From positions 124,001 to 188,000 of the forward strand of contig JAPZAS010000015.1 in assembly GCA_027460525.1 (NCBI GenBank): a stretch of DNA of 64,000 nt. The letters are read 5' to 3'. This document shows, one piece after another, positions 1-9,032 of this stretch. Each line of letters opens with the position of its first letter. Positions within the stretch are counted from its first letter, which is position 1. The notes under the pieces are model-generated. The model saw nothing but the letters and a program-made list of their open reading frames with translations, was not told where the DNA came from and ran no database searches. The position numbers were made by a program, and so were the translations under genes. Source of the stretch: Candidatus Methanoperedens sp. Lineage in GTDB: Archaea > Halobacteriota > Methanosarcinia > Methanosarcinales > Methanoperedenaceae.

Positions 1-599
1 ATTACCTTATGTTTTTCGCACAAATTTACAAGGTTGAAAAGAAAACAGCATCCATGCGGATTGGCGATATCCTCAGCGCGCTTCGCCTCGATGCTTCAGG
101 TAAAAAGATTGGAGAGATGTCAAAAGGGATGCAGCGCAAGGTTGTCATTGCGCGGGCGTTGATAAACGACCCGGAATACCTCATACTGGATGAAATGACA
201 TCAGGTCTTGACCCCACAACTTCAAAATATCTTGTGGATTTTGTGTCAGAACTTAAAAAACAGGGGAAAACCATCGTGTTCAGCGCGCATAACCTCTACC
301 AGGTCGAAAGCCTGTGCGACAGCGTGCTGATAATGAACAGGGGAAAGGAAATAGCGATCGGCACCATGCCGCAGATAAAGAAAATGTGCGGGGGTATTGT
401 TTACACAATCGAGTTCAGTGTCGAAGCTGCGATTGATTTTGAGGCTGTGAAAAATAACGGGAATTTTATCGCACGCACAGACAGCATAGACGAGTTTAAC
501 AGGATTACAGGCTGGGTGGCGAAGCATAATGGAAGGATAATTGATATTAAGACAACAGAAACATCGCTTGAGGAGATATTCCTCAAGTTGATGGATTAA
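1..599 (+). CDS. ABC transporter ATP-binding protein, 5' truncated by the window edge
   Basis: This is the C-terminal part of an ABC transporter ATPase, which would energise a membrane export or import complex. The frame is already open at base 3 (Tyr-Leu before the first Met), so the gene begins outside the window and the Walker A lysine is not visible. Visible motifs are the signature MSKGMQRK, Walker B YLILDEMTSGLDP and the H-loop FSAHN, followed by a roughly 80-residue C-terminal extension of the type seen in CcmA/NatA-like ATPases. The permease gene is not in the window. It converges on the radical SAM gene at 661, so it is not in that operon. ABC identity is secure; substrate unknown. 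Confidence 0.93.
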   Translation, partial: YLMFFAQIYKVEKKTASMRIGDILSALRLDASGKKIGEMSKGMQRKVVIARALINDPEYLILDEMTSGLDPTTSKYLVDFVSELKKQGKTIVFSAHNLYQVESLCDSVLIMNRGKEIAIGTMPQIKKMCGGIVYTIEFSVEAAIDFEAVKNNGNFIARTDSIDEFNRITGWVAKHNGRIIDIKTTETSLEEIFLKLMD

Positions 600-660
600 C
601 TAATGCCAGAATTCTTTGAGTTCATTTATGGAATTCCCTCATCATGCAAAGTATTATTGG

Positions 661-1974
661 TTAATTATTGTTTGTAAGATTGATCTCCTTAAATTTACTA
701 ATTAGGTTATAAAAAGATAGTTCTTTGTTAAATTCACAAAAATAATCTTTAACCGGAAAATCATTATTTAGCCAAAACCCATTAGCCATACAGCCCCCTG
801 CACAAATATAGCGTATATCACATTCCTTACAACCATCTATCTTATCAACTGTAAGTGTTCTGAATCTTTCTATGGTTCCCGAAGAATGGTATATATTTTC
901 TAACGAATCATTTTTTATGTTTCCGCAGTGAAAATCCTGGTGATGCAACATTTGGCAGGGGAATACATCTCCATTGGGGGAAATACTCAGAATAGATGTT
1001 CCGGCGCCGCACATCTGGTTTTTTGTTCCGAATTCAGGAATATTTTTAGCAAAGAGAGCTTCCGAACCTTCGGGCAAACTAACTAAATGTTCAAGAAATT
1101 CATGTGGTGAGAACGCCAAATGAGACATTTCTTTCCCTTTTCCAATTTGGAGCATGGGGGTAAATTGAAAATCAATTTCCGGGAAATATTTTTTTATGTT
1201 TGAGATATCATTAAAATTCTTCTTTGTAATAGTAGCCGCCAACTTAATTTTTACATCATATTTACACAACATTGCTATAGCACGCTTTATGGTTTTGAAA
1301 TGTCCCCTTTTTCCTCTCAACCAGTCGTTTACTTCTTCATTGGTAGAATCCAAACTAATCTGGATTTTGTCGAATATTTCGGCATATAACGAGGCATTGT
1401 TTTCATTGATAAGCAAACCATTTGTTTGCAGCACGTTTTCAATATTATTTTTTTTAGCAAAATTTGCAATTTCAATCAACTCCGGAAACAAAGTCGGTTC
1501 ACCGCCTGTATAAACGATTTCAGGATTAGCGACTGCAATATTTCTGAAAGATAGGATAGCGTTATTTATCAAATTCTTATCTAATGTACTGTACCCGTCA
1601 ATTCTATTGGAAGCATTCAAATCACGAAAACAATATAAACAATTGGAGTTGCATTTATTTGTTAATGCCAGATACATTGTTGATAATGATGTTGTTTTAG
1701 GAAGCTCGATACATTTGGTGGGGTAATTCAATGCAATTTCTTCAATAAATTTAATGCATGCTCCTCGTAGAGATTCTGCGACATGGCCATTTATTTTGTT
1801 AAGCAATTTATCAACAGTTGACTCCCCATCTAACAGTTTAAACGCCAGGAACTGTTCTTTAGATAATTTAAACCAAAAATTTACTTCAGGATTAATGATA
1901 AAATAATCACTATTGTTTTTATATACATTGAAAGAAGAATATCGTGGTAATATTAAATTTCCATTAAGTTTCAT
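661..1974 (-). CDS. radical SAM/SPASM peptide maturase
   Basis: Predicted radical SAM enzyme that modifies the small peptide encoded directly upstream. With the start at 1974 it has 437 residues. An N-terminal segment (about 1-80) resembles a PqqD-like peptide recognition domain. The radical SAM core has Cys108-x3-Cys112-x2-Cys115 (CNSNCLYC) and the GGEP motif. The C-terminal SPASM domain has cysteines at about 322, 340, 382, 385, 391, 395 and 413, enough for two auxiliary iron-sulfur clusters. The frame is open upstream to an ATG at 2046, 3 nt after the precursor stop, but those extra 24 residues look unlike the family and the Met at 1974 fits a usual N-terminus. Thioether formation (sactipeptide or ranthipeptide type) is an inference; the exact chemistry cannot be read from sequence. 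Confidence 0.85.
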   Translation of the reverse strand: MKLNGNLILPRYSSFNVYKNNSDYFIINPEVNFWFKLSKEQFLAFKLLDGESTVDKLLNKINGHVAESLRGACIKFIEEIALNYPTKCIELPKTTSLSTMYLALTNKCNSNCLYCFRDLNASNRIDGYSTLDKNLINNAILSFRNIAVANPEIVYTGGEPTLFPELIEIANFAKKNNIENVLQTNGLLINENNASLYAEIFDKIQISLDSTNEEVNDWLRGKRGHFKTIKRAIAMLCKYDVKIKLAATITKKNFNDISNIKKYFPEIDFQFTPMLQIGKGKEMSHLAFSPHEFLEHLVSLPEGSEALFAKNIPEFGTKNQMCGAGTSILSISPNGDVFPCQMLHHQDFHCGNIKNDSLENIYHSSGTIERFRTLTVDKIDGCKECDIRYICAGGCMANGFWLNNDFPVKDYFCEFNKELSFYNLISKFKEINLTNNN

Positions 1975-2049
1975 AGCTTTCAATCTCTCACCAAATAGAA
2001 ATGCTCGGCAGAAAGCTAAAGTATCTCTCGGCCGAACTCTAACCATCTT

Positions 2050-2280
2050 TTATTCAACAACTTTTTTATGGCCGCCGCCTCCACCGCCGCCACAACTATC
2101 CGTATAACTACACTTGCATTGACACTCGAAAATCGGTTTCATTCCCGGTTCTTCACGCAAGTCTAACACAAAACCTTTCAGCGGTTTTCCCGATTCTTTC
2201 TCAAAATCTTTAATTATCCTTTGAGACTCAGCATCGATCTTTTCAACCCGCTTAAGATTGATTAAAGCCTTTTTTCCCAC
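2050..2280 (-). CDS. candidate RiPP precursor peptide, Cys-rich with poly-Gly core
   Basis: A 76-residue protein placed as the first gene before a radical SAM/SPASM maturase. Residues 1-50 are charged and helical-looking, like a leader. The C-terminus reads ECQCKCSYTDSC, then seven glycines and HKKVVE, with cysteines at 53, 55, 57 and 63. I choose the GTG at 2280 because a strong Shine-Dalgarno (GGGAGGTGA) lies 5 nt before it; an upstream GTG at 2289 overlaps that site. The four-Cys/poly-Gly tail next to a PqqD-like and SPASM enzyme is the layout of a ribosomally made, post-translationally modified peptide. No family name can be given safely. No dedicated protease or exporter is adjacent. Confidence 0.72.
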   Translation of the reverse strand: MGKKALINLKRVEKIDAESQRIIKDFEKESGKPLKGFVLDLREEPGMKPIFECQCKCSYTDSCGGGGGGGHKKVVE

Positions 2281-2338
2281 GACTCTCACCTCCCTTTTAT
2301 TAAATAATATCTGCCATTACTATGTTATATCTACATTT

Positions 2339-2350
2339 AGTATATAATAA
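2339..2350 (-). promoter_or_regulatory. TATA box for the RiPP-like operon
   Basis: On the minus strand the sequence reads TTATTATATACT, preceded by a purine-rich CCGAAA that could be the BRE. A start of transcription about 25 nt downstream would leave a leader of roughly 40 nt before the GTG at 2280. Other A/T-rich stretches lie nearby, so the exact box is uncertain. Confidence 0.4.
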
Positions 2351-2398
2351 TTTCGGACGTACTGTTTGCTTTGTGTAATCCAAAAAAAAATCTCGAAT

Positions 2399-3085
2399 CT
2401 ATTTTCTGATGTTCTTCTCCATCATAGCCCGTTTTTTCTTTAATGCGGAGAGGCTCATGTAATAATATCCCAGAACCAAAATTGCGAATATAAATAGCGA
2501 AAAAAAGAAATAAAACAATAGTGCGGGGGCATTTTTATCGAGGTATTTAACCCTGATACCTGTCTCAGGATAAGGGTTATTCCAGATAATCACTTCCCTT
2601 CCCGAGCTATCAAGAGTGATATTATCGGGTTTTGGCTCTGCGATGCCTATGAAGGAACGTTCAGTGTAATTTGCAGGCAGAACCACCCTTACAGTTCCAT
2701 TTTTTGTCAGAAGGTACGTAAAATCCTGGCTACCTGGTTGACTGAATGCCACGAACCCGGAAAAAAGTGAACTGAAGTTAAAACGCGCAAAATTTCTCCC
2801 CAAAATAAGCTCTTCTGAAACATTGAAACTGACGTTATTGCCCGAATAATCCACGGCTACAGGATCCACGAAACTCATCTCATCACTGCTCTCTATAAAA
2901 AATCCATCCGATGTTGTGTTTACAACACTATCGACAACCTGCACGGATGATAAATTAAGGTAAATGATGGTGGTATTGATAAGACCTGGAAGTTCATACT
3001 CAGCGGGATTCCCTTTATTTATTTCGGGAGCAATGCATCCTGCTGCAAGAACCGAAAGTAAAACCAGGAGCAGATAAGATTTCAC
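2399..3085 (-). CDS. membrane-anchored lipoprotein, function unknown
   Basis: A 228-residue envelope protein. It has an N-terminal hydrophobic segment with a lipobox-like LAAGC at about residues 13-17, an extracellular domain rich in Asn-x-Ser/Thr sequons, and one membrane span near residues 188-211 (FYFFFSLFIFAILVLGYYYM) with a short basic tail. The layout resembles archaeal proteins filed as DUF5803, but I cannot confirm that family. Its start overlaps the acnB stop by 4 nt, so the two are cotranscribed although no functional link to aconitase is apparent. The divergent gene at 5650 also encodes a secreted domain with a C-terminal membrane span. Confidence 0.75.
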   Translation of the reverse strand: MKSYLLLVLLSVLAAGCIAPEINKGNPAEYELPGLINTTIIYLNLSSVQVVDSVVNTTSDGFFIESSDEMSFVDPVAVDYSGNNVSFNVSEELILGRNFARFNFSSLFSGFVAFSQPGSQDFTYLLTKNGTVRVVLPANYTERSFIGIAEPKPDNITLDSSGREVIIWNNPYPETGIRVKYLDKNAPALLFYFFFSLFIFAILVLGYYYMSLSALKKKRAMMEKNIRK

Positions 3086-5550
3086 CGCTCCTCCACGAGT
3101 TCAAAATACTCCGCAAGTGCAGGAATCCTTCCCAGCATTGCGGTAATTGCAGCCAGTTCTGCCGATCCCAGGTAAACCTTTGCATTTTTACCCATGCGGT
3201 TATCGAAATTGCGCGTGGATGTGGAGAATACCACGGCATTATCAGCCACCCTTGCCTGGTTACCCATGCACAGGCTGCATCCCGGAATTTCCATCCTTGC
3301 TCCGAGTTCCTTGAATCTGGAATATCCTCCGGTATCCTTCAGGCTCTTTTCAACCAGCCTGGTAGGAGGGGCAATCCACAGTTTTGGCAATATCCTGCCC
3401 GCCTTGCCCAGTATCCCGGCAGCCCTCTGGAAATGCTCAAAACCTATCATGCACGAACCCATGAATACCTCATCGATTTTTTCTCCGGCAACCTGGGAAA
3501 GCGGCCTTATGTAATCCGGATCATTTGGGCAGGAAAGCAGCGGCTCGGTTATCTCTGAAAGGTCTATTTCCAGCACATCGGCATATTCAGCATCGGCATC
3601 TGCCTGAAGCAGGGAGGGGTTTGCCAGCCATTCCTCCATAGCCTCGATGCGCCTCTCCAGAGCGGCTGATGCGTAACCCTCGTCCAGTAACGATTTTAAA
3701 ATGGATATGTTATTTCGAAGATACTGCATCACCTGCTGCTTTGAAAGCGCTATAACCGCAGCCTCGGCAGAGCGCTCTGCACTGGAGTCTGTAAGTTCAA
3801 AAGCCTGCTCCACAGTAATGTCGGGAAGACCATCCATTTCTATTATCCTTCCGTTGAAGATGTTCTTTTTATCCTTCTTTTCAAGGGTGAGCTTGCCGTT
3901 CTTCAGGGCAAAATAAGGGATGGCATTGACAACATCACGCAAAAAAATGCCTTTCCTGAGTTTGCCCTTAAACCTGACGAGCATGCTTTGCGGCATATCA
4001 AGCGGCATAACGCCAAGAGAAGCGGCAAAAGCCACGAGTCCGCTTCCCGCAGGGAATGAAATCCCGATGGGGAACCGGGTGTGGCTGTCCCCGCCTGTGC
4101 CCACCGTATCGGGCAGGAGCATCCTGTTCAGCCATGAATGGATTATGCCGTCACCGGGCTTGAGCACAACGCCTCCCCTTTCCCTGAAAAACTGAGCAAG
4201 CTCTCTGTGCATTTTCCTGTCCTTGGGCGTTGGATAGGCTGCCGTATGGCAGAAGGACTGCATCACCAGAGGCGCCTGGAATTCGATGCAGGCTAATTCT
4301 TTTATCTCTTCAGCCGTCATGGGACCAGTTGTATCCTGTGAACCCACTGTTGTGATTCTTGGAAGGCATGCCTGCCCCGGTCTAACGCCCCGTAAACCAC
4401 AGGCTCTACCCACAATCTTCTGGGCAAGGGTGTAACCCTTTTTTGAAGCTTCAGGCTCCTTTGGCTTGATAAATACATTATATTTCTTTCCCAGCGCTTC
4501 CTGTGCTTTTCGCGTGAGCTCCTTTCCGATTATGAGGAGAAGCCTTCCTCCTGCCCTGTATTCATCAGGAAGCGTTTCTGGTTCGGGATTGAACGCCGTT
4601 ACCTCATTCCCGTCCCTGTCAAGAATCCTTCCGCCTTCGAAATCTATGGTTACAACCATGCCGGTTTCCAGTTGCGATACATTGCATCTAATAGGAAAAG
4701 CGCCGCTGTCCCTTGCCGTATTGAAGAAAATGGGTGCAATCTGGCTTCCAAGAATAACCCCGCCCCTGCGTTTGTTCGGGACACCCGGGATATCCTCGCC
4801 TATCCACCACAGCAGCGAGTTCATGGCGGATTTCCTGCTGCTGCCAGTTCCTACAACATCTGCGGCGAATGCAACCTGATACCCTTTCTTTTTCAACTCT
4901 ACAATGTCGTTAATTGCAGTCGGATAGCGGGATTCCAGCATGGATAAGGCATGGAGCGGGATATCGGCGCGGCTTCCTGCACGGGATGCAGGTGAAAGGT
5001 CATCCGTATTGACCTCGCCCGGGATTTTGAACACCGCAACTTTCTGCGTTTTCGGAAGTTCCCGGGACCGCAAGAACCACTCTGCTTTTGCCCAGCTTTC
5101 CAGAACCTTCGAAGCATAATGGTTTGTGCGTGCAAGCTTCTCGATCCTGTCAAAGAAACCAAATATCAGGATGGTATCCGAGAGGGCAGAAGCAGCATCA
5201 GAAGCAAGCGTTTTATCATCGAGCAATTCGATGAGAGTTTCGATGTTGTAGCCGCCTTTCATCATTCCAAGAAGCGCTACCGCATCATGCGGGGATATTA
5301 TTCTTGATTTTTTTTCGCGAAGCGCAATGCTGCGAAGGAGCTTTGCCTTTTCGAGCGCTGCATGATCAACACCCGGAGGGATATGCTCTTTCAGGAGTTT
5401 CAGGATGAGTTCCTCTCTCCCCTCAGGCGGATTGAGAGCCAGTTCGGACAGGGCTTTTACCTGTTCGGCATTCAGAGGGAGAGGAGGGATTCCCTGTCTT
5501 TGCCTCTCTGTGATGTGTTTTTGATAGGATTCAATGATTTCAGGAATCAT
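3082..5550 (-). CDS. acnB: aconitate hydratase B
   Basis: AcnB interconverts citrate and isocitrate (and often 2-methylisocitrate) through a [4Fe-4S] cluster in the cytoplasm. The 822-residue protein has the AcnB order: an N-terminal helical HEAT-like domain (about 1-160), the swivel domain (GEVNTDDLSPASRAGSR, then GTGSSRKSAMNSLLWW), then the catalytic core. Cluster cysteines are visible in FMGSCMIGFEHF and in GCSLCMGNQ near the C-terminus. The domain order separates it from AcnA/LeuC-type aconitases. In this organism it would supply 2-oxoglutarate through a partial oxidative branch. The downstream lipoprotein gene overlaps its stop. AcnB is mainly known from bacteria, so transfer is possible. 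Confidence 0.95.
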   Translation of the reverse strand: MIPEIIESYQKHITERQRQGIPPLPLNAEQVKALSELALNPPEGREELILKLLKEHIPPGVDHAALEKAKLLRSIALREKKSRIISPHDAVALLGMMKGGYNIETLIELLDDKTLASDAASALSDTILIFGFFDRIEKLARTNHYASKVLESWAKAEWFLRSRELPKTQKVAVFKIPGEVNTDDLSPASRAGSRADIPLHALSMLESRYPTAINDIVELKKKGYQVAFAADVVGTGSSRKSAMNSLLWWIGEDIPGVPNKRRGGVILGSQIAPIFFNTARDSGAFPIRCNVSQLETGMVVTIDFEGGRILDRDGNEVTAFNPEPETLPDEYRAGGRLLLIIGKELTRKAQEALGKKYNVFIKPKEPEASKKGYTLAQKIVGRACGLRGVRPGQACLPRITTVGSQDTTGPMTAEEIKELACIEFQAPLVMQSFCHTAAYPTPKDRKMHRELAQFFRERGGVVLKPGDGIIHSWLNRMLLPDTVGTGGDSHTRFPIGISFPAGSGLVAFAASLGVMPLDMPQSMLVRFKGKLRKGIFLRDVVNAIPYFALKNGKLTLEKKDKKNIFNGRIIEMDGLPDITVEQAFELTDSSAERSAEAAVIALSKQQVMQYLRNNISILKSLLDEGYASAALERRIEAMEEWLANPSLLQADADAEYADVLEIDLSEITEPLLSCPNDPDYIRPLSQVAGEKIDEVFMGSCMIGFEHFQRAAGILGKAGRILPKLWIAPPTRLVEKSLKDTGGYSRFKELGARMEIPGCSLCMGNQARVADNAVVFSTSTRNFDNRMGKNAKVYLGSAELAAITAMLGRIPALAEYFELVEER

Positions 5551-5649
5551 CGAGGTCTTAAGGTTGGTTGTATCTATTAATTTAACGATGGAACGCCATA
5601 AACAACAAGATATATCTACACAAATACTCTATTAAACAGGCGAGGATTC

Positions 5650-6837
5650 ATGAGAAAGCTAACACAATTTATTGTTTCAATATTTTTAATTACTTTTTTG
5701 ATCAACACAACCTATGGGTTTCCGGTAATGGTAAATAACAATTCAAATGCTCAACCTGGAAACATCACGCAATTTGGTCAAGCTAACAGAGTTTTGTTAA
5801 ACACCACGCAATCGGACCAGGATATTAGATTACTGCAGCATCTCATCGAGGTGGACGCAGTCCAATTCCAATCAGAAAACAAATCGTATGTACGAGAAAC
5901 CCTGATATTTAAAAATGCGGGAACACAGAATTTCTCCGGTTCTTTAAGAACATGGGTTCCTGATGGGGCTGAGATTATTAAAAGGAATGATACGGGAGAA
6001 ATAGCAAAAAACGAAATGACCACAGGAACTACAACAGATTACCTGCCTATCATACAAAATGGAAATGTTGTTAGCTGGCACGATGATATTGAAACAAATA
6101 GTCTTGCTTCTTTTTATATTATCGAATATCTGGTGACGGCAAAACCCGAAGTAACACTAAATAAGACCCTTGCATATACAAAGATGTTGACATATCCAAC
6201 CCTAATTAATTACCAATATGTGCCAAGCCAGGATATGCCTCCTCTTGTACTTATAATTACAAAACCAAATGGCAGTTCAGTTAATTTGACGGATGAAAAT
6301 GGAAATGATATCAGTCCATCAGACGTAACCGAACAAGGCAACACGGTTACAAACCGGTTTTATGAACCTCGATTTAAAGAGCTCAATATCGAGATCTCAA
6401 AACAATCGATAACTCAAGTGGTCTCAAAACCGGTGATAACTCCAGCCCAGCTTGCAGGTTATGTGATTATCGGGCTTCTCATATTACTTGCACTTTCATA
6501 TCCTGTCATAAGGAAGAGGAGTGAAAAGCTCCAGGCACTCGAAGGAAAAATAAAAAGTTCATTAAAGCGGGAAAAGGCGCAAGAGAGCGAAGAAGAGGCT
6601 GCTTTGGAAACAGTTGAGAAGACCATTGAAGGCGAGGCAGTTGAGGAAGATACCGGACTTGAAGGAAAAACCAGAGACGAACTTCTGAGCCTCAAAAACG
6701 AAATCCTCTCGAAGCTTGGCGAACTGGACAAGGATTATGAATCAGGAAACCTCCTGGATGAGGAATACGAGGAGCTTCGCAAACCATATCAGGAGAAAAT
6801 TCAAAGGATAACCGGAAGGATAAAACGATCCGGATAA
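5650..6837 (+). CDS. secreted-domain membrane protein with cytoplasmic coiled-coil tail
   Basis: A 395-residue protein of unknown function. It has a signal peptide (about 1-24, ending at TTYG), an extracellular domain to about residue 255 with several N-glycosylation sequons, one membrane span (about 268-287, LAGYVIIGLLILLALSYPVI), and a charged cytoplasmic part. The last 50 residues (LGELDKDYESGNLLDEEYEE) resemble the helical hairpin motif found in CcmI-like and related bacterial proteins; this is a similarity by eye, not an assignment. A GAGG Shine-Dalgarno precedes the ATG. It diverges from acnB and ends exactly where convergent pdxT ends, with no bases between the two stop codons. Confidence 0.75.
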   Translation: MRKLTQFIVSIFLITFLINTTYGFPVMVNNNSNAQPGNITQFGQANRVLLNTTQSDQDIRLLQHLIEVDAVQFQSENKSYVRETLIFKNAGTQNFSGSLRTWVPDGAEIIKRNDTGEIAKNEMTTGTTTDYLPIIQNGNVVSWHDDIETNSLASFYIIEYLVTAKPEVTLNKTLAYTKMLTYPTLINYQYVPSQDMPPLVLIITKPNGSSVNLTDENGNDISPSDVTEQGNTVTNRFYEPRFKELNIEISKQSITQVVSKPVITPAQLAGYVIIGLLILLALSYPVIRKRSEKLQALEGKIKSSLKREKAQESEEEAALETVEKTIEGEAVEEDTGLEGKTRDELLSLKNEILSKLGELDKDYESGNLLDEEYEELRKPYQEKIQRITGRIKRSG

Positions 6838-7431
6838 TTATCCTATCATCTTCAAAAAATAATGGTGTATTCGCACATCATCGGTCAATTCAGGATGAAA
6901 TGCCAGAGCAAGCATGTTTTTCTGTCCTGCCGCAACTATGGAACCGTTGTATGTTGAAAGGATTTCCACATCCCTTCCCAATTGCGTGATGCACGGCGCC
7001 CTTATGAACACAGCATTAAAAGGCCTGGCGAGACCTTTAAAGTCCACATGAGCTTCAAACGATTCTCTCTGCCGCCCGAAGGCGTTCCTGTTCACACGAA
7101 TATCCATCAGTGAGAGTAAAGGCTGCCCTGCCTTCTCTACCTGTTTGTCACCGTGTTTTGCAAGCAATACAAGCCCAGCGCATGTTCCCATTATGGGAAT
7201 ACCTGCATGAGCAGCGCTTTTTATTTCAGAGGAGATGCCTTCGCGCTCCAAAAGCCTGCCGAGGGTGGTGCTCTCACCGCCGGGAAGGATTAAAGCATCG
7301 CACGCCGGGACTATTCCTTTATGTTTTATCTTTATGACCTCTGCTTCACGTTTTGCCTCTTTCAATGCCCTTATCATGGCATTAACGTGTTCTTCGACAT
7401 TTCCCTGGATTGCGATGACTCCGATTCGCAT
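6838..7431 (-). CDS. pdxT: pyridoxal 5'-phosphate synthase glutaminase subunit
   Basis: PdxT hydrolyses glutamine and channels ammonia to PdxS for vitamin B6 (PLP) synthesis. The 197-residue class I amidotransferase shows the glycine-rich LILPGGESTT segment, the nucleophile Cys in MGTCAGLVLLA and the His/Glu pair in AFHPEL, giving a complete catalytic triad. Length is typical. The partner pdxS is not in the window. The gene is convergent with the membrane protein at 5650. Confidence 0.96.
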   Translation of the reverse strand: MRIGVIAIQGNVEEHVNAMIRALKEAKREAEVIKIKHKGIVPACDALILPGGESTTLGRLLEREGISSEIKSAAHAGIPIMGTCAGLVLLAKHGDKQVEKAGQPLLSLMDIRVNRNAFGRQRESFEAHVDFKGLARPFNAVFIRAPCITQLGRDVEILSTYNGSIVAAGQKNMLALAFHPELTDDVRIHHYFLKMIG

Positions 7432-7500
7432 GTATCCAGAGTTACTGGATAAGAATATAAATTATTGCCCAAGAAGGGGCCAGAAGGGGCGTATGGTCAC

Positions 7501-8049
7501 CTATTTAAATGCAGTAAATTTGTCTTTAGACGCACTGCACAGGGGACATTTATCGGGCGCTTCTCCTTCCAGGGTATATCCGCAAACTTCGCAAACCTGG
7601 ATCGGACCGAGTTTGGCATCCTTTCCTGAATTAACCGAGCCTGATGCCTTTTCATAAAGCAGCTTATGCATTTTTTCAGTGCCATACGCCCATTCAAAAC
7701 TTTTTTGTGCGCCTTTTTCTCCCTGGAATTTTGCCACTTCCATGTACACAGGATACATTTCCTCGATTTCAAATGTCTCGCCGGCGATGGCGAGTTTAAG
7801 GTTTTTCCTGGAATCGCCCGGACCAAAAGCCGCCATGCTGTTCGCGACAAATCCCCCGTCCAGGTGTTTTAACTCCTGATAATGGTCTCCTGCATGTATA
7901 TATTCAGCATGGGCGATTGCGCGAAATAAGCGTGCCACATTATTGAATTTTTCTTTCTCAGCCTGGTTTGCAAAATGTAAATACCTCATATGTGCCTGGC
8001 TTTCTCCTCCAAATGCATTGATAAGATGCTGTTCTGTCATTTTCTTCAT
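7501..8049 (-). CDS. rbr: rubrerythrin
   Basis: A non-haem di-iron peroxidase for peroxide detoxification in anaerobes. The 182-residue protein has an N-terminal four-helix ferritin-like domain with ExxH-type ligands (AIAHAEYIHAGDH; GETFEIEEMYPVY) and a C-terminal rubredoxin-like domain with CEVCGY and CPLC iron ligands. A GGGAGG Shine-Dalgarno lies before the ATG. Together with FprA at 36071 and MsrA at 26267 it shows a substantial oxygen defence capacity. Confidence 0.95.
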   Translation of the reverse strand: MKKMTEQHLINAFGGESQAHMRYLHFANQAEKEKFNNVARLFRAIAHAEYIHAGDHYQELKHLDGGFVANSMAAFGPGDSRKNLKLAIAGETFEIEEMYPVYMEVAKFQGEKGAQKSFEWAYGTEKMHKLLYEKASGSVNSGKDAKLGPIQVCEVCGYTLEGEAPDKCPLCSASKDKFTAFK

Positions 8050-8191
8050 TTAAAAACCTCCCTTCAATAAACTCTATTATCTGTATTAATACTTAACCTC
8101 GCTCAGTGGTCTTTCATCAATCCATTTTGGTGGTTTTGATATATACCGTTGGCGCATCAGGTAAACTGTCCCGAAGGGCTGTTCGCGCGAG

Positions 8192-8240
8192 TAGGCGCAC
8201 ATTCGCTTTGCGCGCTCCATTTAGGCGCGGGGGGCAATCC
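8192..8240. repeat. GC-rich dispersed repeat, copy 1
   Basis: A stretch of about 50 bp containing GGCGCACATTCGCTTT and GCTCCATTTAGG, followed by a run of G and CAATCC. It recurs at 15421-15472 in the same orientation with a few substitutions and single-base indels. It stands out as G+C-rich within AT-rich intergenic DNA. No coding sense is evident. It may be a short interspersed element or a structured RNA. Confidence 0.6.
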
Positions 8241-8287
8241 TCTTTCTGGTTAACCTATATTATTTATAATAGAAGATTCTAAAAGAA

Positions 8288-9028
8288 TTGAATATTCTGT
8301 TTACAGTTGGATTATATGGAGGAAATACGGAAAGTGGAAAGTTAATACCAAATTTAGAAGATGCAAGTTTAACCCAAGAAGAAATTCAACTCTTGAAGAA
8401 AATTAATTTGACTCGAGAGGAAGTTCCCCTTCTAATGAAAATAATTCAAAAGGGTGAGAGGACAATCCAATTTCCAAAAATATTTATTAATCAATTTGCA
8501 ATTTTCATTTTATTAGGTTTTTTAATAACTATTCTTTTGTTTGTATCAAATATAATTGCGAAAACTTTTTCTTCAATGTTTGGAGTGGCTTTTTTTATAA
8601 CGTCAATAATAATATTTAGAATAGTTGCGGTCATATGGAAAACTGATTTATTGTTTCAATCATATCAGATTTTTTCAAGTACAATAGCAGCATTTAGCGC
8701 GATTATTTTCTTTCATGATTCTATCAGTTATGGTTTAGATGCGACGTTACTTTTTTTAGTAGGGATAACTGGCATTAATTTTACTATAATTTATTGGACT
8801 GATGAAGTTTGTAAAAAATTGAAAATTGTTTTGAATAAAAGAGTTTTCGATAAAAAATCTATCTTATTAGCAATTTCATTGCCAATAGGATTTATTATCA
8901 TTTACACATACAAATCAGATATTATTTTGCTTTTTGATAGCCATCCTTGGTTGGCAACTGTTATCATGGTGGCGTTTTCGATATTTGTAACATTCATGAT
9001 TACAACAAGAAAAAATAAAAAAGGATAA
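8288..9028 (+). CDS. AT-rich multi-pass membrane protein, unknown function
   Basis: A 246-residue integral membrane protein with a soluble N-terminus (about 1-70, acidic and helical) and roughly five to six hydrophobic spans between residues 75 and 238. It matches no family I recognise. The start is probably the TTG at 8288: a TATA-like TTTATAATA lies about 25 nt upstream, which would make the message almost leaderless; no ATG occurs before residue 50. A GGAGG inside the first codons could mark a later start. Base composition is far more AT-rich than the flanking genes. The next gene follows 4 nt later, so the two form an operon, probably acquired together. Confidence 0.6.
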   Translation: MNILFTVGLYGGNTESGKLIPNLEDASLTQEEIQLLKKINLTREEVPLLMKIIQKGERTIQFPKIFINQFAIFILLGFLITILLFVSNIIAKTFSSMFGVAFFITSIIIFRIVAVIWKTDLLFQSYQIFSSTIAAFSAIIFFHDSISYGLDATLLFLVGITGINFTIIYWTDEVCKKLKIVLNKRVFDKKSILLAISLPIGFIIIYTYKSDIILLFDSHPWLATVIMVAFSIFVTFMITTRKNKKG

Positions 9029-9032
9029 TTAA

